Shown here: positions 37,301-48,779 of the stretch, in pieces | Numbering within the stretch: position 1 is the stretch's first letter | Layout: every line of letters starts with the position of its first letter | Origin: Gerris lacustris | Lineage: Eukaryota > Arthropoda > Insecta > Hemiptera > Gerridae | Assembly: GCA_951217055.1 (NCBI GenBank) | Contig: OX578276.1 | Span: 139,333,513-139,397,512 of the forward strand | Reading direction: 5' to 3' | Length of the DNA stretch: 64,000 nt | Position numbers and translations under genes: made by a program | Notes under the pieces: generated by a model | The model's database searches: none | What the model was told of the DNA's origin: nothing | The model's input: the letters and a program-made list of their open reading frames with translations, nothing else

Positions 37301-37840
37301 TCAATTTCTTAAGAACAAATAACTATACATAATAGGTAATTTAAATTTGTAAATTATCATTTTTTTTCCCCCATTGGAACCCAAACCAATATTTTTCTGG
37401 CCTATCTTTCTTCTTCAGTCCTAACCACATGGCCTGCCCATTTCCACTTCCTGGAGATAATATCTCTTCCTATATCTCAAATTTTAGTCTGTTCCCGTAA
37501 CTATTTATTAAAATACGTAGAAATTATAAATAAATATTATAATAACGTTGAAGTAGCTATTTATTTGTCCTCCGTTCCTTTCTACCAATCCATAGCATAC
37601 TTCTTTCCATTCTTCTGACCCAAACCCTAATTTTTGCAATATTAAATTTTGTAAGCGTCCGTGTTTAACATGCGTAACACTGGGATTTATGACAGCATTC
37701 CATAATTTTACTTCTATATATATTGCAATGTTGGATGTGAATATGTTCTTAAATTTCAGACATGTCGGCTAATTAGACCATCTTAGACCAATCCGTCTTT
37801 TAATTTCCTTATTAATATTTTCCTAATTTCCTATAAGGTA
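33760..37840. other. No gene; GC-richer island at 35300-35760
   Basis: AT-rich with one (TA)n tract. The island 35300-35760 is notably less AT-rich (ends near AGCACCGCACTG) with no frame above 60 codons that I recognise. It could be a decayed or non-coding unique sequence. Confidence 0.4.
34299..34368. repeat. (TA)n microsatellite
   Basis: About 34 uninterrupted TA units after TAATTGTG. Confidence 0.95.
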
Positions 37841-37859
37841 GCCTAAATAAATAAATTAT

Positions 37860-38305
37860 TGAACATGCGTAGTAAGTTCTTCATTTCAGAGACTTGGGCT
37901 TTGAAAAGCTTGTGGGTTTGTTTGTCTAACGATAACTGGAGTACAAATTGATTGATTTGAGCGGAATTCGGCATACAGGTGCATCTCATGATTTGTGACA
38001 ACTGTATAGTTTGAAAATTCCACACTAAATATTTTTAAGATGGTGGCCAAAATGGTGGTCGACTAAACAAAAGTTTTATATAGTCAGCATGACATGTTAT
38101 ACATCGTTTTAAAGGTATTTAAAAGTAAAAGGCTATTAAAATTTCACATTTGATATTTTCAAGATGTCGGCCAATTAGAAGGACGTCTATGAAAAAAGTT
38201 TTAATCGGCATTGCATGTTGTACATCGTTTAAAAGGGGTTTAAGAATAAGAAAAGAATTCGTAACTAATAAAATATTTAACTTAATATTTTCTAGATGGT
38301 GGCCT
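37860..38305 (-). repeat. Tandem CCGCCAT-type repeat, inverted copy
   Basis: In reverse complement it matches the array at 46736-47420: GAGATGCACCTGTATGCC, then units with GGCCACCATCTT-type motifs at about 38038, 38161 and 38293, spaced 123-132 bp. CTAACGATAACTGGAGTACAA marks the same module as in family C. Confidence 0.7.
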
Positions 38306-38400
38306 ATACAGGGTGGTCCAAAAGTCTCCCCCCCCCCCCCCCCCCCTCTTAACTTTTGAACGGTTTGTCATAAATTAATGAAACTTGGAGGATCTGTAAA
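38305..38400 (+). repeat. Repeat family D, copy 2
   Basis: ACAGGGTGGTCCAAAAGTCT leads into a 19-C run (38328-38346), then AACTTTTGAACGGTTTG and TAAATTAATGAAACTTG, as at 31885. It joins the tandem CCGCCAT-type repeat directly. Confidence 0.65.
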
Positions 38401-39184
38401 GGGAAGTTTGCTTTCATGCAATCGCGCACTAGGGGCAACCACCCATTTTGCCCCTAGGCCACCCAACTTCAAAATTTCAAATTGGAGTGTATGTTTTTGA
38501 TAGCATATTTTGATTCTACTGTGAAATATAATAACATTTTACTTGAAACTTTTTTTTCTATTTCCAATATTTTGCCCCCTATTGGGGGGGAATTATGAAC
38601 TCACACAAAGCCAAGTTAAATGTTAAAGGGATGTAATAATTATTTCTTAATGGAGTTCATTTAACCACATAAGTGACTTAACACTGTTTAGTACGATAAA
38701 CTAAAGATCGTATTACATTTATATTTTATAATATATAGAATCAATATTTTCTGATGACAATATATACATTTTTTAAATTATAAATCAGCTTTAAAAGAAA
38801 AAAAGTATTTGTTTATCCACATCCCTGAATAAAGCACGAGCATACATTCTGAAGTACTAAAATTTTCATTTACCCCACAAATTACCCATTTTAATTATTA
38901 GAAGTTAAAATATTTATTAACTGAGTGTCACCATTCTTGACCCCTACAAAAATATTTATACAATCCCGAAAGTGGACTGCAATCAATAGTAAACGTAATC
39001 GTATATTCTATAGCAGCATTCAAACGGTTTATTATTTATACTTAAGTGAATTACTAAACGACTTAGAATTGATTTTAAATTATTATCTAAAATATAAACC
39101 GGTTTATAAGTGTAAAGATTCAATCTTATATTGAGTCCACAGATCCTAAAATAAAAACCTATTAATGTTAAAAAATAGTCTGCC
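38401..39184. other. No gene seen
   Basis: AT-rich with GGGGCAA/TTGCCCC stretches at 38430-38460 that can pair. Nothing else recognised. Confidence 0.35.
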
Positions 39185-39320
39185 AATTAGTGTGGCACAT
39201 ATCTTCCTCTCTTCTTATTTCATATACTTAATCATTTTGTGGTTTTACAGCCCATTATTGTCAAATTAATTTAATTCACTCCCGAATTATTTAAAACTGT
39301 GAAAATTGTTTTGATTTTTA

Positions 39321-39942
39321 CTACGTTTTTATAAGCTTGCTTTCTTGTTTGTTTGTTTGTTTGTCCGGTACAAATCTGGCAATCGATTTCCAACTAACTT
39401 TCCGAATAGCTAGACATTTGAAACTTTTAGTATAGCTCAGAACACGATGACAATGCATTATTTTAATACTTGTAGCCATCTTTCAGCAGAATTTAATTGG
39501 TTTTCAGCAAATTTTGCTATATGGATAGTTAGTTCGGAAAAAATCCGCAACTTATTTTATTTGTTTTGTCATATCCCATATTTAGAATTTTCTTTTTGAC
39601 GGGTTTCAAATTTGTGATTTTTATAAATAAGAGATAAACATTGAATGACAGCAAAACAGGAAATACATCGATTATATTATTTATCGATTATATTATTTCA
39701 AATATATCGATGACACGGTTTAGATTTGGTGTTGGGGAGATCCGCTGTACAAAGATTTGTCCTTTTATAGGATTAAGATCAGCTCTCTAGATGGTTGTCA
39801 TTTATGTGAAGTAAATAAATTCGGAACTATATATTTCACTAACATTATATATTATATAACAATTATATTATCAACATTACATACGATTCAACAGAAAATT
39901 TAAAAACGTAGTATATAGAAAGTTATTTTTATCTTGAAATTA
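39321..39942 (+). mobile_element. 622-bp TTA-flanked non-autonomous element, copy 1
   Basis: It begins CTACGTTTTTATAAGCTTGC and ends TATCTTGAAATTA. Direct TTA repeats flank it (39318-39320 and 39943-39945), and family C sequence continues on both sides. The near-end AAAAACGTAG (about 39903-39912) is the inverse of the start. It includes (TTTG)n and a duplicated ATCGATTATATTATTT. An inverted second copy lies at 41445-42070. The 3-bp TTA duplication would suit a PIF/Harbinger-type mover, but the terminal repeats are weak. Confidence 0.75.
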
Positions 39943-39951
39943 TTACATGAA

Positions 39952-40141
39952 TTAAATTATCAATTTAGAAATTACATTTTTAAGTTTTAGGTAGTATTCA
40001 TACTACGGAAAGTTTAAATTTTAATTTAAATCAAATTATAATTATTATAAACAATGGGAGACAGACAGAGAAAAATAGACTCCAGCGCTCTGTCTCCCAT
40101 TGTTAATAATAATTATAATTTTATTTAAATTATCAATTTAG
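39952..40141 (-). mobile_element. Hairpin SINE copy 2, with 17-bp target duplication
   Basis: A perfect 17-bp direct repeat (TTAAATTATCAATTTAG) at 39952-39968 and 40125-40141 flanks a 156-bp element inserted in family C. The interior contains GGTAGTATTCATACTACGG, then TAAACAATGGGAGACAGACA and its inverse, so it folds into a long hairpin. The loop is only about ACTCCAGCGC. It is homologous to 12118-12274 and to the arm at 63865-63920; the tRNA-like part is deleted. Confidence 0.8.
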
Positions 40142-40559
40142 CAATATTTGAAGAGCTCAGGCGGTTGAAATTATTCTGGGGCTATCTGCGAGCTACTTTT
40201 GACAAACCATCCAAATTTTATTAAAATCAGATAAATAACTTCAAAAATATAAATGTATGTTTATGCGCGTTTGGAAGAGAAAGAAATAAGGCGCAGAAGG
40301 TTAAAACTTATATGGGACTAACAATGGGCTGATTATGACCTACCATCCAAATTTCTATAAAATTGGACAAGTAGTTTTTACGATATTTTGGTTGGCAAAA
40401 TTTGAGCGACAGACAGACACGGAACCAAAAATGTTACCTGATGTCTGAAACGGATTTTTGTTTTGGAATTTTTGAAATCGGAGAAAATAAAAAGAATTCG
40501 CTCTTTAGAACGATCACATAGCTTCCGTTACCTTCGGTAAGCTCGGATGTGAAATTTAG

Positions 40560-41440
40560 AATTGCATGTTAATACTTGTATTTGCGCCTCAATGTTATTA
40601 ATTTTGTGTTTTGTTATTGTAAGAAACCTAAAACATACTATTTATTTAATATAGAGGCGCAAGTATAATCAAAACGGACTACTACACACAATTTGAATAT
40701 CTCAGTAAATAGATATTGGTTCCCTTTCCAACTGTATTGTAAATAAAGCCACGGGCTATTTACTCGGGTTTGGTAAAGTCCAGACAGAATTTCAAGCAAT
40801 ATAAGTTTGTACAACTAGACCACCTACGGTATTGTAACCTTTCGCCTCTTTGAATATTGAACCTGATAGTTTATTTACAAAACTTAGCTTTGCCAAAACC
40901 CCGAACTACAAAAACAAAACTGAAATTCAATTGAAAACCGGTTTCTTGTTAAGACAAGATTCATAATTCAATTTAAATTAATCGAATAAACTCTCTACGA
41001 ACCTCGACAAAATCATCCAGCATACGATATAGGACAATGTTCTTCACTTTTTGTACGATTGTTTTGATACATAGAGATAAAGATATATTTGTATTAAACA
41101 ATAGTAATGAAAAGCATTTATTAAGTTATTTTTTTTCTTTATCAACAAATCATTTTCAAGATTACTCATAGCAATATCATAATTTAACATTCGATAAAGA
41201 AGATTTATACGGTTTTTAACGTATAACTTTATATAGTATTTTTGGTTTTTAATTGAAATGTTACTGTAAGGTGCATAAAAATGTAAAAATTAATTGAAGT
41301 CACAAAATAATCTTACCTAATACGGATTGAATATTCTATCTAAATTACAAATCTGTCATAGAAGAGACCATGAATGAAATAAAGTAAATTATTTTTCTTT
41401 TGTTCTATCATAACAAGGTCGTATTTATTGTTTTTTATAT
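40560..41440. other. No gene seen
   Basis: AT-rich unique sequence. GAGGCGCAAGTATAATC at 40650 and TTTGCGCCTC at 40583 form a short inverted pair. No ORF of note. Confidence 0.35.
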
Positions 41441-41444
41441 TTAA

Positions 41445-42070
41445 TAATTTCAAGATAAAAAGAACTTTTTATATACTACGTTTTAAATTTTCTGTTGAAT
41501 CGTATGTAATGTTAATAATATAACTGTTATTGTTATATAATATATAATGCTAGTGAAAAAAAAAAATAGTTCCGAGTTTATTTACTTCACATAAATGACA
41601 ACCATCTAGAGAGCTGATCTTAAACCTATAAAAGGACAAATATTTGTACAACGGATCTCCCCAACTCCAAATCTAAAGCGTGCCATCGATATATTTGAAA
41701 TAATATAAATAATATAATCGATAAATAATATAATCGATATTTCCTGTTTTGCTGTCATTCAATGTTTATCTATAACAAATTTGAGACCCGTCAAAATGAA
41801 GATTGCGTAAGTATGGGATATGGCAAAACAAATAAAATAACTTGCGGATTTTTTCCGAACTAACTTTCCGTACAGCAAAATTTGCTGTAAACCAATTAAA
41901 TTCTGCTGAAAGATGGCTAAAAGTATTAAAATAATGCTCGTCATCGTGTTCTGAGCTATGCTAAAAGTTTAAAATGTCTAGCTATTCGGGAAGTTAGTTA
42001 GAAATCGATTGCCAGATTTGTACCGGACAAACAAACAAACAAACAAGAAAGCAAGTTAATAAAAACGTAG
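41445..42070 (-). mobile_element. 626-bp TTA-flanked non-autonomous element, copy 2
   Basis: Reverse complement of 39321-39942 across its whole length, flanked by TAA at 41442-41444 and 42071-42073 (TTA in element orientation). A 61-codon minus frame inside it is part of the repeat. Each copy has its own TTA pair, so these are two insertions rather than the ends of one element. Confidence 0.8.
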
Positions 42071-42516
42071 TAATAAGAATAATAATTGATATTTATCAGC
42101 TTCATAGCTGTGCAAAGTTTTTTTAAATGATCAATGTTAATCTAAAAAAACTTATTTTAAACAAATGCACAGCCGAGGAAAAACTAAAAGACTGGCTATA
42201 TTCTTTCAGGTCAAGGAGGTTAATTTTAATAATATAACAACAATCTATGTTTTAAAGAAGGTCAAGTATAATATTTCATTATAAAATATAATCCTAAAAA
42301 CCCTGTTTTCCCTTGCTTCTAGATTTCGAGGTTTTCTTTAACTACCGTGTTTTATAGAATTTATATTTATAGAAATTTACTTGAAATATATTTAACAAAT
42401 TTTTTTGTTAACGCTTTAACTTAATATTTTTAAGTTACCATTTATTTTAATATTCCATCGATTTATATTTTCAGGCACAAAAGATGACTACTAGCGGTAG
42501 TAAGCCGGCTTTATAC
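42071..42516. other. No gene seen
   Basis: AT-rich sequence between the 626-bp element and a short tandem repeat. CATAGCTGTGCAAAG and GCACAGCCGAG are short inverted motifs. Confidence 0.3.
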
Positions 42517-42576
42517 AATAAAGTTATTATATAATAAAGTTATTATATAATAAAGTTATTATACAATAAAGTTATT
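42517..42576 (+). repeat. 16-bp tandem repeat, 3.75 units
   Basis: AATAAAGTTATTATAY units start at 42517, 42533, 42549 and 42565. The unit is nearly palindromic (AATAA/TTATT). Confidence 0.95.
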
Positions 42577-42619
42577 TCAGCGGAGATACGTATTTCTTTA
42601 CTCTCATATTAAACTGTAA

Positions 42620-43270
42620 TTAAGGTAGTAAATATTTATTGTAAAAGAACAACTTTTTTTTATATATTTTAAAAAGCGACTGACACCAGATTTCAATTAC
42701 TTTCCTCAACCGATTGGAATCGTTTCTTTTACCTGTTTCTCTAGCTCTCGGACCGATTCTGTCTTCGAAGTAATTTCGTTTTCCGAAAAGACCAGAGGCA
42801 GGGAAAAGGGAGAAGCCAAGTTCCAAAGTATTATTACATCTTTTGATGAGGCTTTCAAAGGGAGAAAATTCTACAACGGGAGGGAGGGGGGAGGAGGTAA
42901 AGAAAAGAGAGAGAGAAAGAGCGAGAGAAGGATCAGCAAAAAAAAAAAGAAAAAAAAGATGTTGCTTCTTTGAACACTGCCTTATCCCAGAGTCCTGAGC
43001 TTCGGTCTCAGACCGAAAAACTCTCCCTCCTTCCTCTTTTGTCATTTGGCATTTGCTATTGGAGCAGAAAACTAAAAGGAAAGGGAAAAAGAAAAACACC
43101 TGATAGAGAATAGGAACCCTGGGGTCCCGGCTAGAGCTCGCCTTTACCTTGAGTGCTGAAGAAAAGAATGGACGACTCGACGACAATCTCGAACCAACAG
43201 AAAGCTCCAACAACATCACCGAGAAACCAACAGTCCCAAAGAAAATAACAAATTCATAAGAACAAAACAA
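42620..43270 (-). other. Longest open frame in the window, 216 codons; probably not a gene
   Basis: The frame reads the pyrimidine strand of a purine-rich region (42870-43330), which gives Phe-, Leu- and Ser-rich runs and a low stop frequency. No domain; the product would be basic and hydrophobic in patches. On the other strand an ATG at 43168 opens 26 codons (MDDSTTISNQQKAPTTSPRN onward) to a stop at 43246-43248, in sequence that looks like a UTR. A host 5' exon is possible but not shown. A homopurine tract lies at 42879-42963. Confidence 0.2.
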
Positions 43271-43274
43271 CCTT

Positions 43275-44430
43275 TACAAATCTACAGAGAAAAAAAAAAA
43301 TCGAAGAAGAAAACAAGCAAGTAAGAAAGAGGAAATAAAAGCAAGGATATCAGAAAATGGACGAAGTGAAGAGTTGGCGGTAAAAGTCATATCTAAATCA
43401 CATCTTGGTGGTTTTTTCCTTCTCGGTAGACAATCTTGTTTTCCCAAGTCGCAATCTCATGCCATATTTCCTAACCTTATTTCTCTAGCAATGAGCAATT
43501 TCTATAGCGGCCTCATGTTTATTCATATAACAAAGTTCTGTTTCCACTCTTTTGTTGACTCGAAGCCCGTAATTAACTACTTCAATTGTTCCCCTCCCCC
43601 CACTCTATACAGTTATAAAATTGTTACAATATTCTCGTTGAAATGTAAATTATTATTGTTGAATTTATTTTAATTCTGCGTAACTATAATTTATGTTGTA
43701 ATGATTTTAACTTGTGCTCTGTTTATTATTAGCATGATGTTGTTCAATTAAAGGAAAATAATATTTCCAAGATAATGTAATGATAAATATTAAATATTAA
43801 AGTTATCTCGTACTGGTAATCAATGTATTCATCTTTTACATAATTCAAAATATAACTGCAATTTATTTTTAAACCTAATTATGCTACTATTTCAATTAAT
43901 TAATAGTTATATGAAATAAAAAAAATTAAAGTAAATAAAAAAATGTTGATACTTTTTGACAAAATGGTGAGGAAAATTGAACATTTTATACAAGTTTTAT
44001 ATATTTTTGAAATCTACTCTTTAATAATATTATTTGATACCCACACAAAATTAAAAAAGAAAAATTGCGCGTGACATAAATTATCCGCCAAACTGGATTC
44101 CCAGTTAATCAGATATAATATCTATTCTTATTTCTTCTATGGCCCATAAAACCGCACATTTTACATATTTCTAGTAACAGAAGAAAATTAAAATAGTTCC
44201 ACGTGTTTCTAGAAGAAGGAGTTTCTGGTTCGAGCCCCTAGGAAACGAAAGATAAATACATGTGTACATGTACATTCTTACGGAAATTTCATCCCCCTTC
44301 TATTTGGTATTAGTGGGAATTATTTCAAAATTTATGTGTAGTTGGTGGCGGGGGGGGGGGGGGACATTTTGTTTTGTGCTATATTTCGACTTATAAATAC
44401 AATAAGAAATAAACATTTAAAAAATATTTA
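43275..44430. other. No gene seen
   Basis: A 99-codon plus frame at 43374-43673 has no recognised domain. A run of 14 G lies at 44350-44363. ATCCGCCAAACTGGATTCCC at about 44088 recurs in altered form at 45530 (ATCCGCCATTTTGGATTCCC), showing a decayed duplication of 44000-44200 and 45470-45640. Confidence 0.4.
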
Positions 44431-44434
44431 TTTG

Positions 44435-45106
44435 GGTCCGTAGGCAAAACCAAGGACCCTTATATTTTCCTGCGTGTGTCTGTCCGTCCGTCCTCTCGCG
44501 TGCTCTCACGGCTACACCTTTCGTCCGATCAATGTGAAATTTGGCATGTATGTGTCTTGTACCTACCCACATATTTTAAAAATATAGCGACTTAAAAAAA
44601 TTAGGGTAAAAAAGCTTAAGGGTTAAAATTTTTTTTATTTTTTTTTTTTCGACACCGTGAGGGGTATCATATGAAAGGGAACGTCGAGCTTATTACAAAA
44701 ATATATAATTCTTTGGATATAACTTTGATAGGGCGAGCGTAGGCAAGTTTGAAGTGGGTGAGAAACGTGTCCCTTCATTCTATCTCGCTTATGTGAAGTG
44801 CAAAAAATTTGAAAAAAAATCCTGAACATTCTTCGACCAAAAGTAAAGATACCACTATATGGAAATTTCGAAAAAAATATTATTTTATTTTTTATTGACA
44901 AAATATGATTTTTTATCATTATGGTCTTTTCGATGTATTTATATGGTTGTAGTCCGGTTCAGTGGCAAAAAAAAAAAAAAAATACTTTATAGGAAGTTTG
45001 TTTATGTGTTTTGAGAATATCAGAACCATAGGATAGTTCAAAGTAAGCTTTTTAGCATTTTAAAAAACACCATCAATAGGGTACTGCTTAAACTATACAG
45101 TGTGTG
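44435..45106 (-). repeat. Dispersed repeat family H, copy 2
   Basis: Reverse complement of 55505-56253. It starts GGGTCCGTAGGCAAAACC, has a TGTGTCTGTCCGTCCGTCC block at 44474-44492, and then GTGAAATTTGGCATGTATG. A 94-codon minus frame runs through it but is interrupted in copy 3. It is followed by unrelated sequence and then by a second copy of its end. Confidence 0.75.
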
Positions 45107-45239
45107 ACCTATTTATTTTTGGTTGTTTTGACTGAGATTTAGTGGTACCACTTCATAATTATGACTAGTGAGGTTAATATAAAGTAACACAACAATATTT
45201 TCACTGCAATTTTACTCTAGGAATAGAATCTAGATTTAT

Positions 45240-45445
45240 TGGTTGTAATCCGGTTCAGTGGCAAAAAAAAATACTTTATCAGAGTGTGTTATGAGAATAT
45301 CAGACCCTTAGAATGGTTCAAAGTAAGCTTTTTAGCATTTTAAAAAAACACTGTTTATACACTTTACAGTTAAACACTATATAGTGTGGCCTACGGACCC
45401 TCGCTGTATGCTGACTAGCACACACTTGACCTGTTTATATATATT
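45240..45445 (-). repeat. Family H, duplicated terminal piece
   Basis: GGTTGTAATCCGGTTCAGTGG repeats 44945-44965, and the segment continues to GGCCTACGGACCC and the hairpin TGTATGCT-GACT-AGCACACA (45405-45424, one mismatch). So the end of family H is present twice in direct order, 295 bp apart. Confidence 0.75.
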
Positions 45446-46270
45446 TGTAATCTAGGTACTCATTATTAGCTTTCATTTGATACCCCACTTTAAATTAAAT
45501 AAATAAAAATTCCCGTAACATGAATTATCCGCCATTTTGGATTCCCAGTAAATCAGATCAAATTGATATTCTTATTTTTTCTATGGCCTAGCAAACCACA
45601 CATTTTTAGTAGCAGCAGAATATAGTTTTTTTGGGGGGGGTGGGGGCACGCAAAATTTTGATGTTTTTAGACATAATGGCATGAAAAATTAAACACTATC
45701 CACAAATGTTATATATTTTTGTTATATGCTCTTCAATACCTTTCATTTGATACCCCACTTAAAATTTAAAAAAAAAAAATCGCATGACATGAATTATTCG
45801 CCATTTTTGAATTTCAACAGCTAATAATTTTGATTTCAACATCAAAACGAATTTTAATACTGCAAAGTTTCATGTTTTTATCTCTTTTGATTTAAAAGTT
45901 ATTGGAACCGTAGGTACAGAGTGACAGACAGTCATAGGAACGAAAAAGGGTTTTCTTTTTTGTTTTACCAAAGAAACCCTAAAAACTAACAATAATATTC
46001 AGGGTGACCCGCGATTAAATGAAATTACGAAACTGGTGAATTTTATGAGTCAAATGCAACAAAAAATTCAGAGTAAACATAAGCACATTTCTTAATAGTT
46101 CTCGAGATATTGATTTATTTCTTTATTCAGAGTGTTTCACAAACATTTTCAAAAAAAAATCATAATGTCTCAAAAACTAAATGAGAGAAATTGGGCTAAG
46201 GGACAATTGTAAAAGCATAAAAAAAACCTTTCAGAATCACTCATTGATTTTTAAAATTATTATTAGCTGC
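45446..46270. other. Decayed repeats, no gene
   Basis: TTTCATTTGATACCCCACTT occurs at 45471 and 45738, and CGCCATTTT motifs at 45529 and 45800. 45905-45935 has GTGACAGACAGTCATAGGAACG. CAGGGTGACCCGCGATTAAA starts another decayed repeat at 46001. Confidence 0.45.
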
Positions 46271-46274
46271 TCAG

Positions 46275-46600
46275 CATTTTGCTTCCGAGCTTACCGAAGG
46301 TAACAGAAGCTATGTGATCGATCTAAAAAACGAATCTTTTGGTCTCCCATTTAAAAAATTCCAAGACAGAAATCCGTTTCAAACATCAGGGAAAATTTTT
46401 GGTTTCGTACCTGTCTGTCGGTCTGCAGATAATTTTTTGCCAACCAACATATTTTTAAATCTACTCGTCCGATGTAAATGAAATTTGTATGGTAGGTCAT
46501 AATTAGCCAATTGTTTGGTCCCATATATAATTTTCAACCTTCAGCGCCCATTTGTTCCTCTTCCACATGCGCTCAAACATAAAAAAAGTCCCAATAAACA
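46275..46600 (+). repeat. Dispersed repeat family C, copy 4 (truncated)
   Basis: It starts CTTCCGAGCTTACCGAAGG and AACAGAAGCTATGTGATCG, continues with AATCCGTTTCAAACATCAGG and a CTGTCTGTCGGTCTG block, and reaches TCCACATGCGCTCAAACAT. The second half of the family is missing. Confidence 0.8.
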
Positions 46601-46735
46601 TGGATCCGGAACAGCTTCGTTTTCGAGATATTCGCATAAAACAAACAAGTTAGGCGCGCTTCACGTAAGTACGTGGGGGCGATAATCGCCGGTTTCTGAA
46701 CATTAAAGTTAAAATTATTAAGTGTAATATAATTG

Positions 46736-47420
46736 CACTAATTTTAACAGTAATATTCTTTCTCTACTCTTAAAGACTTTTAAATTGATGTATAACATGA
46801 TATGGTAACTAAAACAACGTTAGTCACCCGCCATATTGGCCGCCATCTTGAAAATTTTAATAATTGCATATTCTTTTTCTACACCTCAAGACCTTTAAGT
46901 TGATGTATAACATATCATAGTTACTAAAAACTTTTTTTAGTCGCCCGCCATATTGACCGCCATCTTGAAAATTTTAATAATTGCATAGTCTTTTTCTACA
47001 CCTCAAAACCTTTAAGTTGATGTATAACATATTATAGTTACTAAAAACTTTTTTTAGTCGCCCGCCATATTGGCCGCCATCTTGAAAATATTATGTGAAT
47101 TTTAATAGTTGCATATTCTTTTTCTGCATTTCAAGACCTTTAAATTGATACATAACATGTCATGGTGACTAAAAACTTGTTTTTATTCACCCGCCATATT
47201 GGCCACTGGCCATATTGGCCGCCATCTTGAAACTATTAAGTGTGAAAAATCCAAAATGTGTCCAGTTGTCTAAAATGCCGAGATGCACCTGTGTGCCAAA
47301 TTTCATGTTTCTAGCTATAGTAGTTTATGAATTGAAACAAGCAACGGACAGACACCAACGGATAGACAGACAGACAGAGCCGTTATATAAGGTTTCTTTT
47401 TGTACTTTGTACAGGAACCT
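46736..47420 (+). repeat. About 117-bp tandem array with paired CCGCCAT motifs
   Basis: CCGCCATATTG occurs at 46828, 46945, 47062 and 47191, each followed within 10 bp by CCGCCATCTTG or a decayed form. Units also share TTTAAGTTGATGTATAACAT. After the last unit come GAGATGCACCTGTGTGCC, CAAATTTCATG and a (CAGA)n block ending near GCCGTTATATAAGG. The same family, inverted, lies at 37860-38305. The 93-codon frame at 47215 is within this repeat. Confidence 0.85.
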
Positions 47421-48373
<953 letters not shown>

Positions 48374-48378
48374 TTAAT

Positions 48379-48774
48379 ACCCCCTACACACTGGCCGACA
48401 CGACTGTTAGCACCAACCGTCCTTGTCGGGGCCTTTCCTACACACACTTCGACCAAATGAGCCGACTCGACTAATAGTCCAGTTTAGCAGCAATACTCGT
48501 GGTGCGTAGTTCTAAAAGTCACATCAAACGGAAATGAAGCTGTGGTGAAGGTGCAAGTCGGACAGTTGGACCCAACAACGCTACACACACACCAACCCGA
48601 CACAAAAAAAAGTGGTGAGGGGGTCGGTGGTCGGATGGTCCAGCCAACCCGACTGGCCGACCGTCAGCCCCGACAGAATTCATGCCTCGACAGCGCTACA
48701 CACCGGCCAACTGTCGGGCCCGACGGTTGTAGCCCCGACCGTCGGGCCCGATAGTTGGCCAGTGTGTAGGGGGT
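48379..48774. mobile_element. GC-rich 396-bp MITE with TTAAT target duplication
   Basis: Terminal inverted repeats ACCCCCTACACACTGGCC and GGCCAGTGTGTAGGGGGT are identical over 18 bp. They are flanked by TTAAT at 48374-48378 and 48775-48779. The interior is far less AT-rich than the surroundings. It repeats CTACACAC (48384, about 48439, 48583, 48693) and folds again at 48691-48773, where CTACACACCGGCCAACT faces its inverse around two GTCGGGCCCGA motifs. Three overlapping frames of 70-76 codons cover it, none recognised. The superfamily is uncertain. Confidence 0.8.
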
Positions 48775-48779
48775 TTAAT

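Larger units (their letters stand above)
39185..40555 (-). repeat. Dispersed repeat family C, copy 3, split by two insertions
   Basis: 39185-39320 matches 31305-31425. 39946-39968 and 40125-40555 match 31426-31875, ending with the hairpin GCTTCCGTTACCTTCGGTAA (about 40532-40551). Between these segments lie a 622-bp TTA-flanked element and a 156-bp hairpin SINE. Comparison with copy 2 gives the empty sites of both insertions. Confidence 0.8.

Noticed and set aside
39318..42073. One 2.75-kb transposon with 620-bp terminal inverted repeats
   Set aside because: Each arm has its own flanking TTA pair, and the left arm lies inside a family C copy whose sequence continues across it. Two inverted insertions explain the data better.
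42620..43270. 216-codon protein-coding gene
   Set aside because: The frame follows a pyrimidine-rich strand, has low-complexity Phe/Leu/Ser runs and no domain, and the purine tract explains the lack of stops.
44635..44919. 94-codon minus frame as a gene
   Set aside because: It lies inside family H, and the matching frame is interrupted in copy 3 at 55.8 kb.
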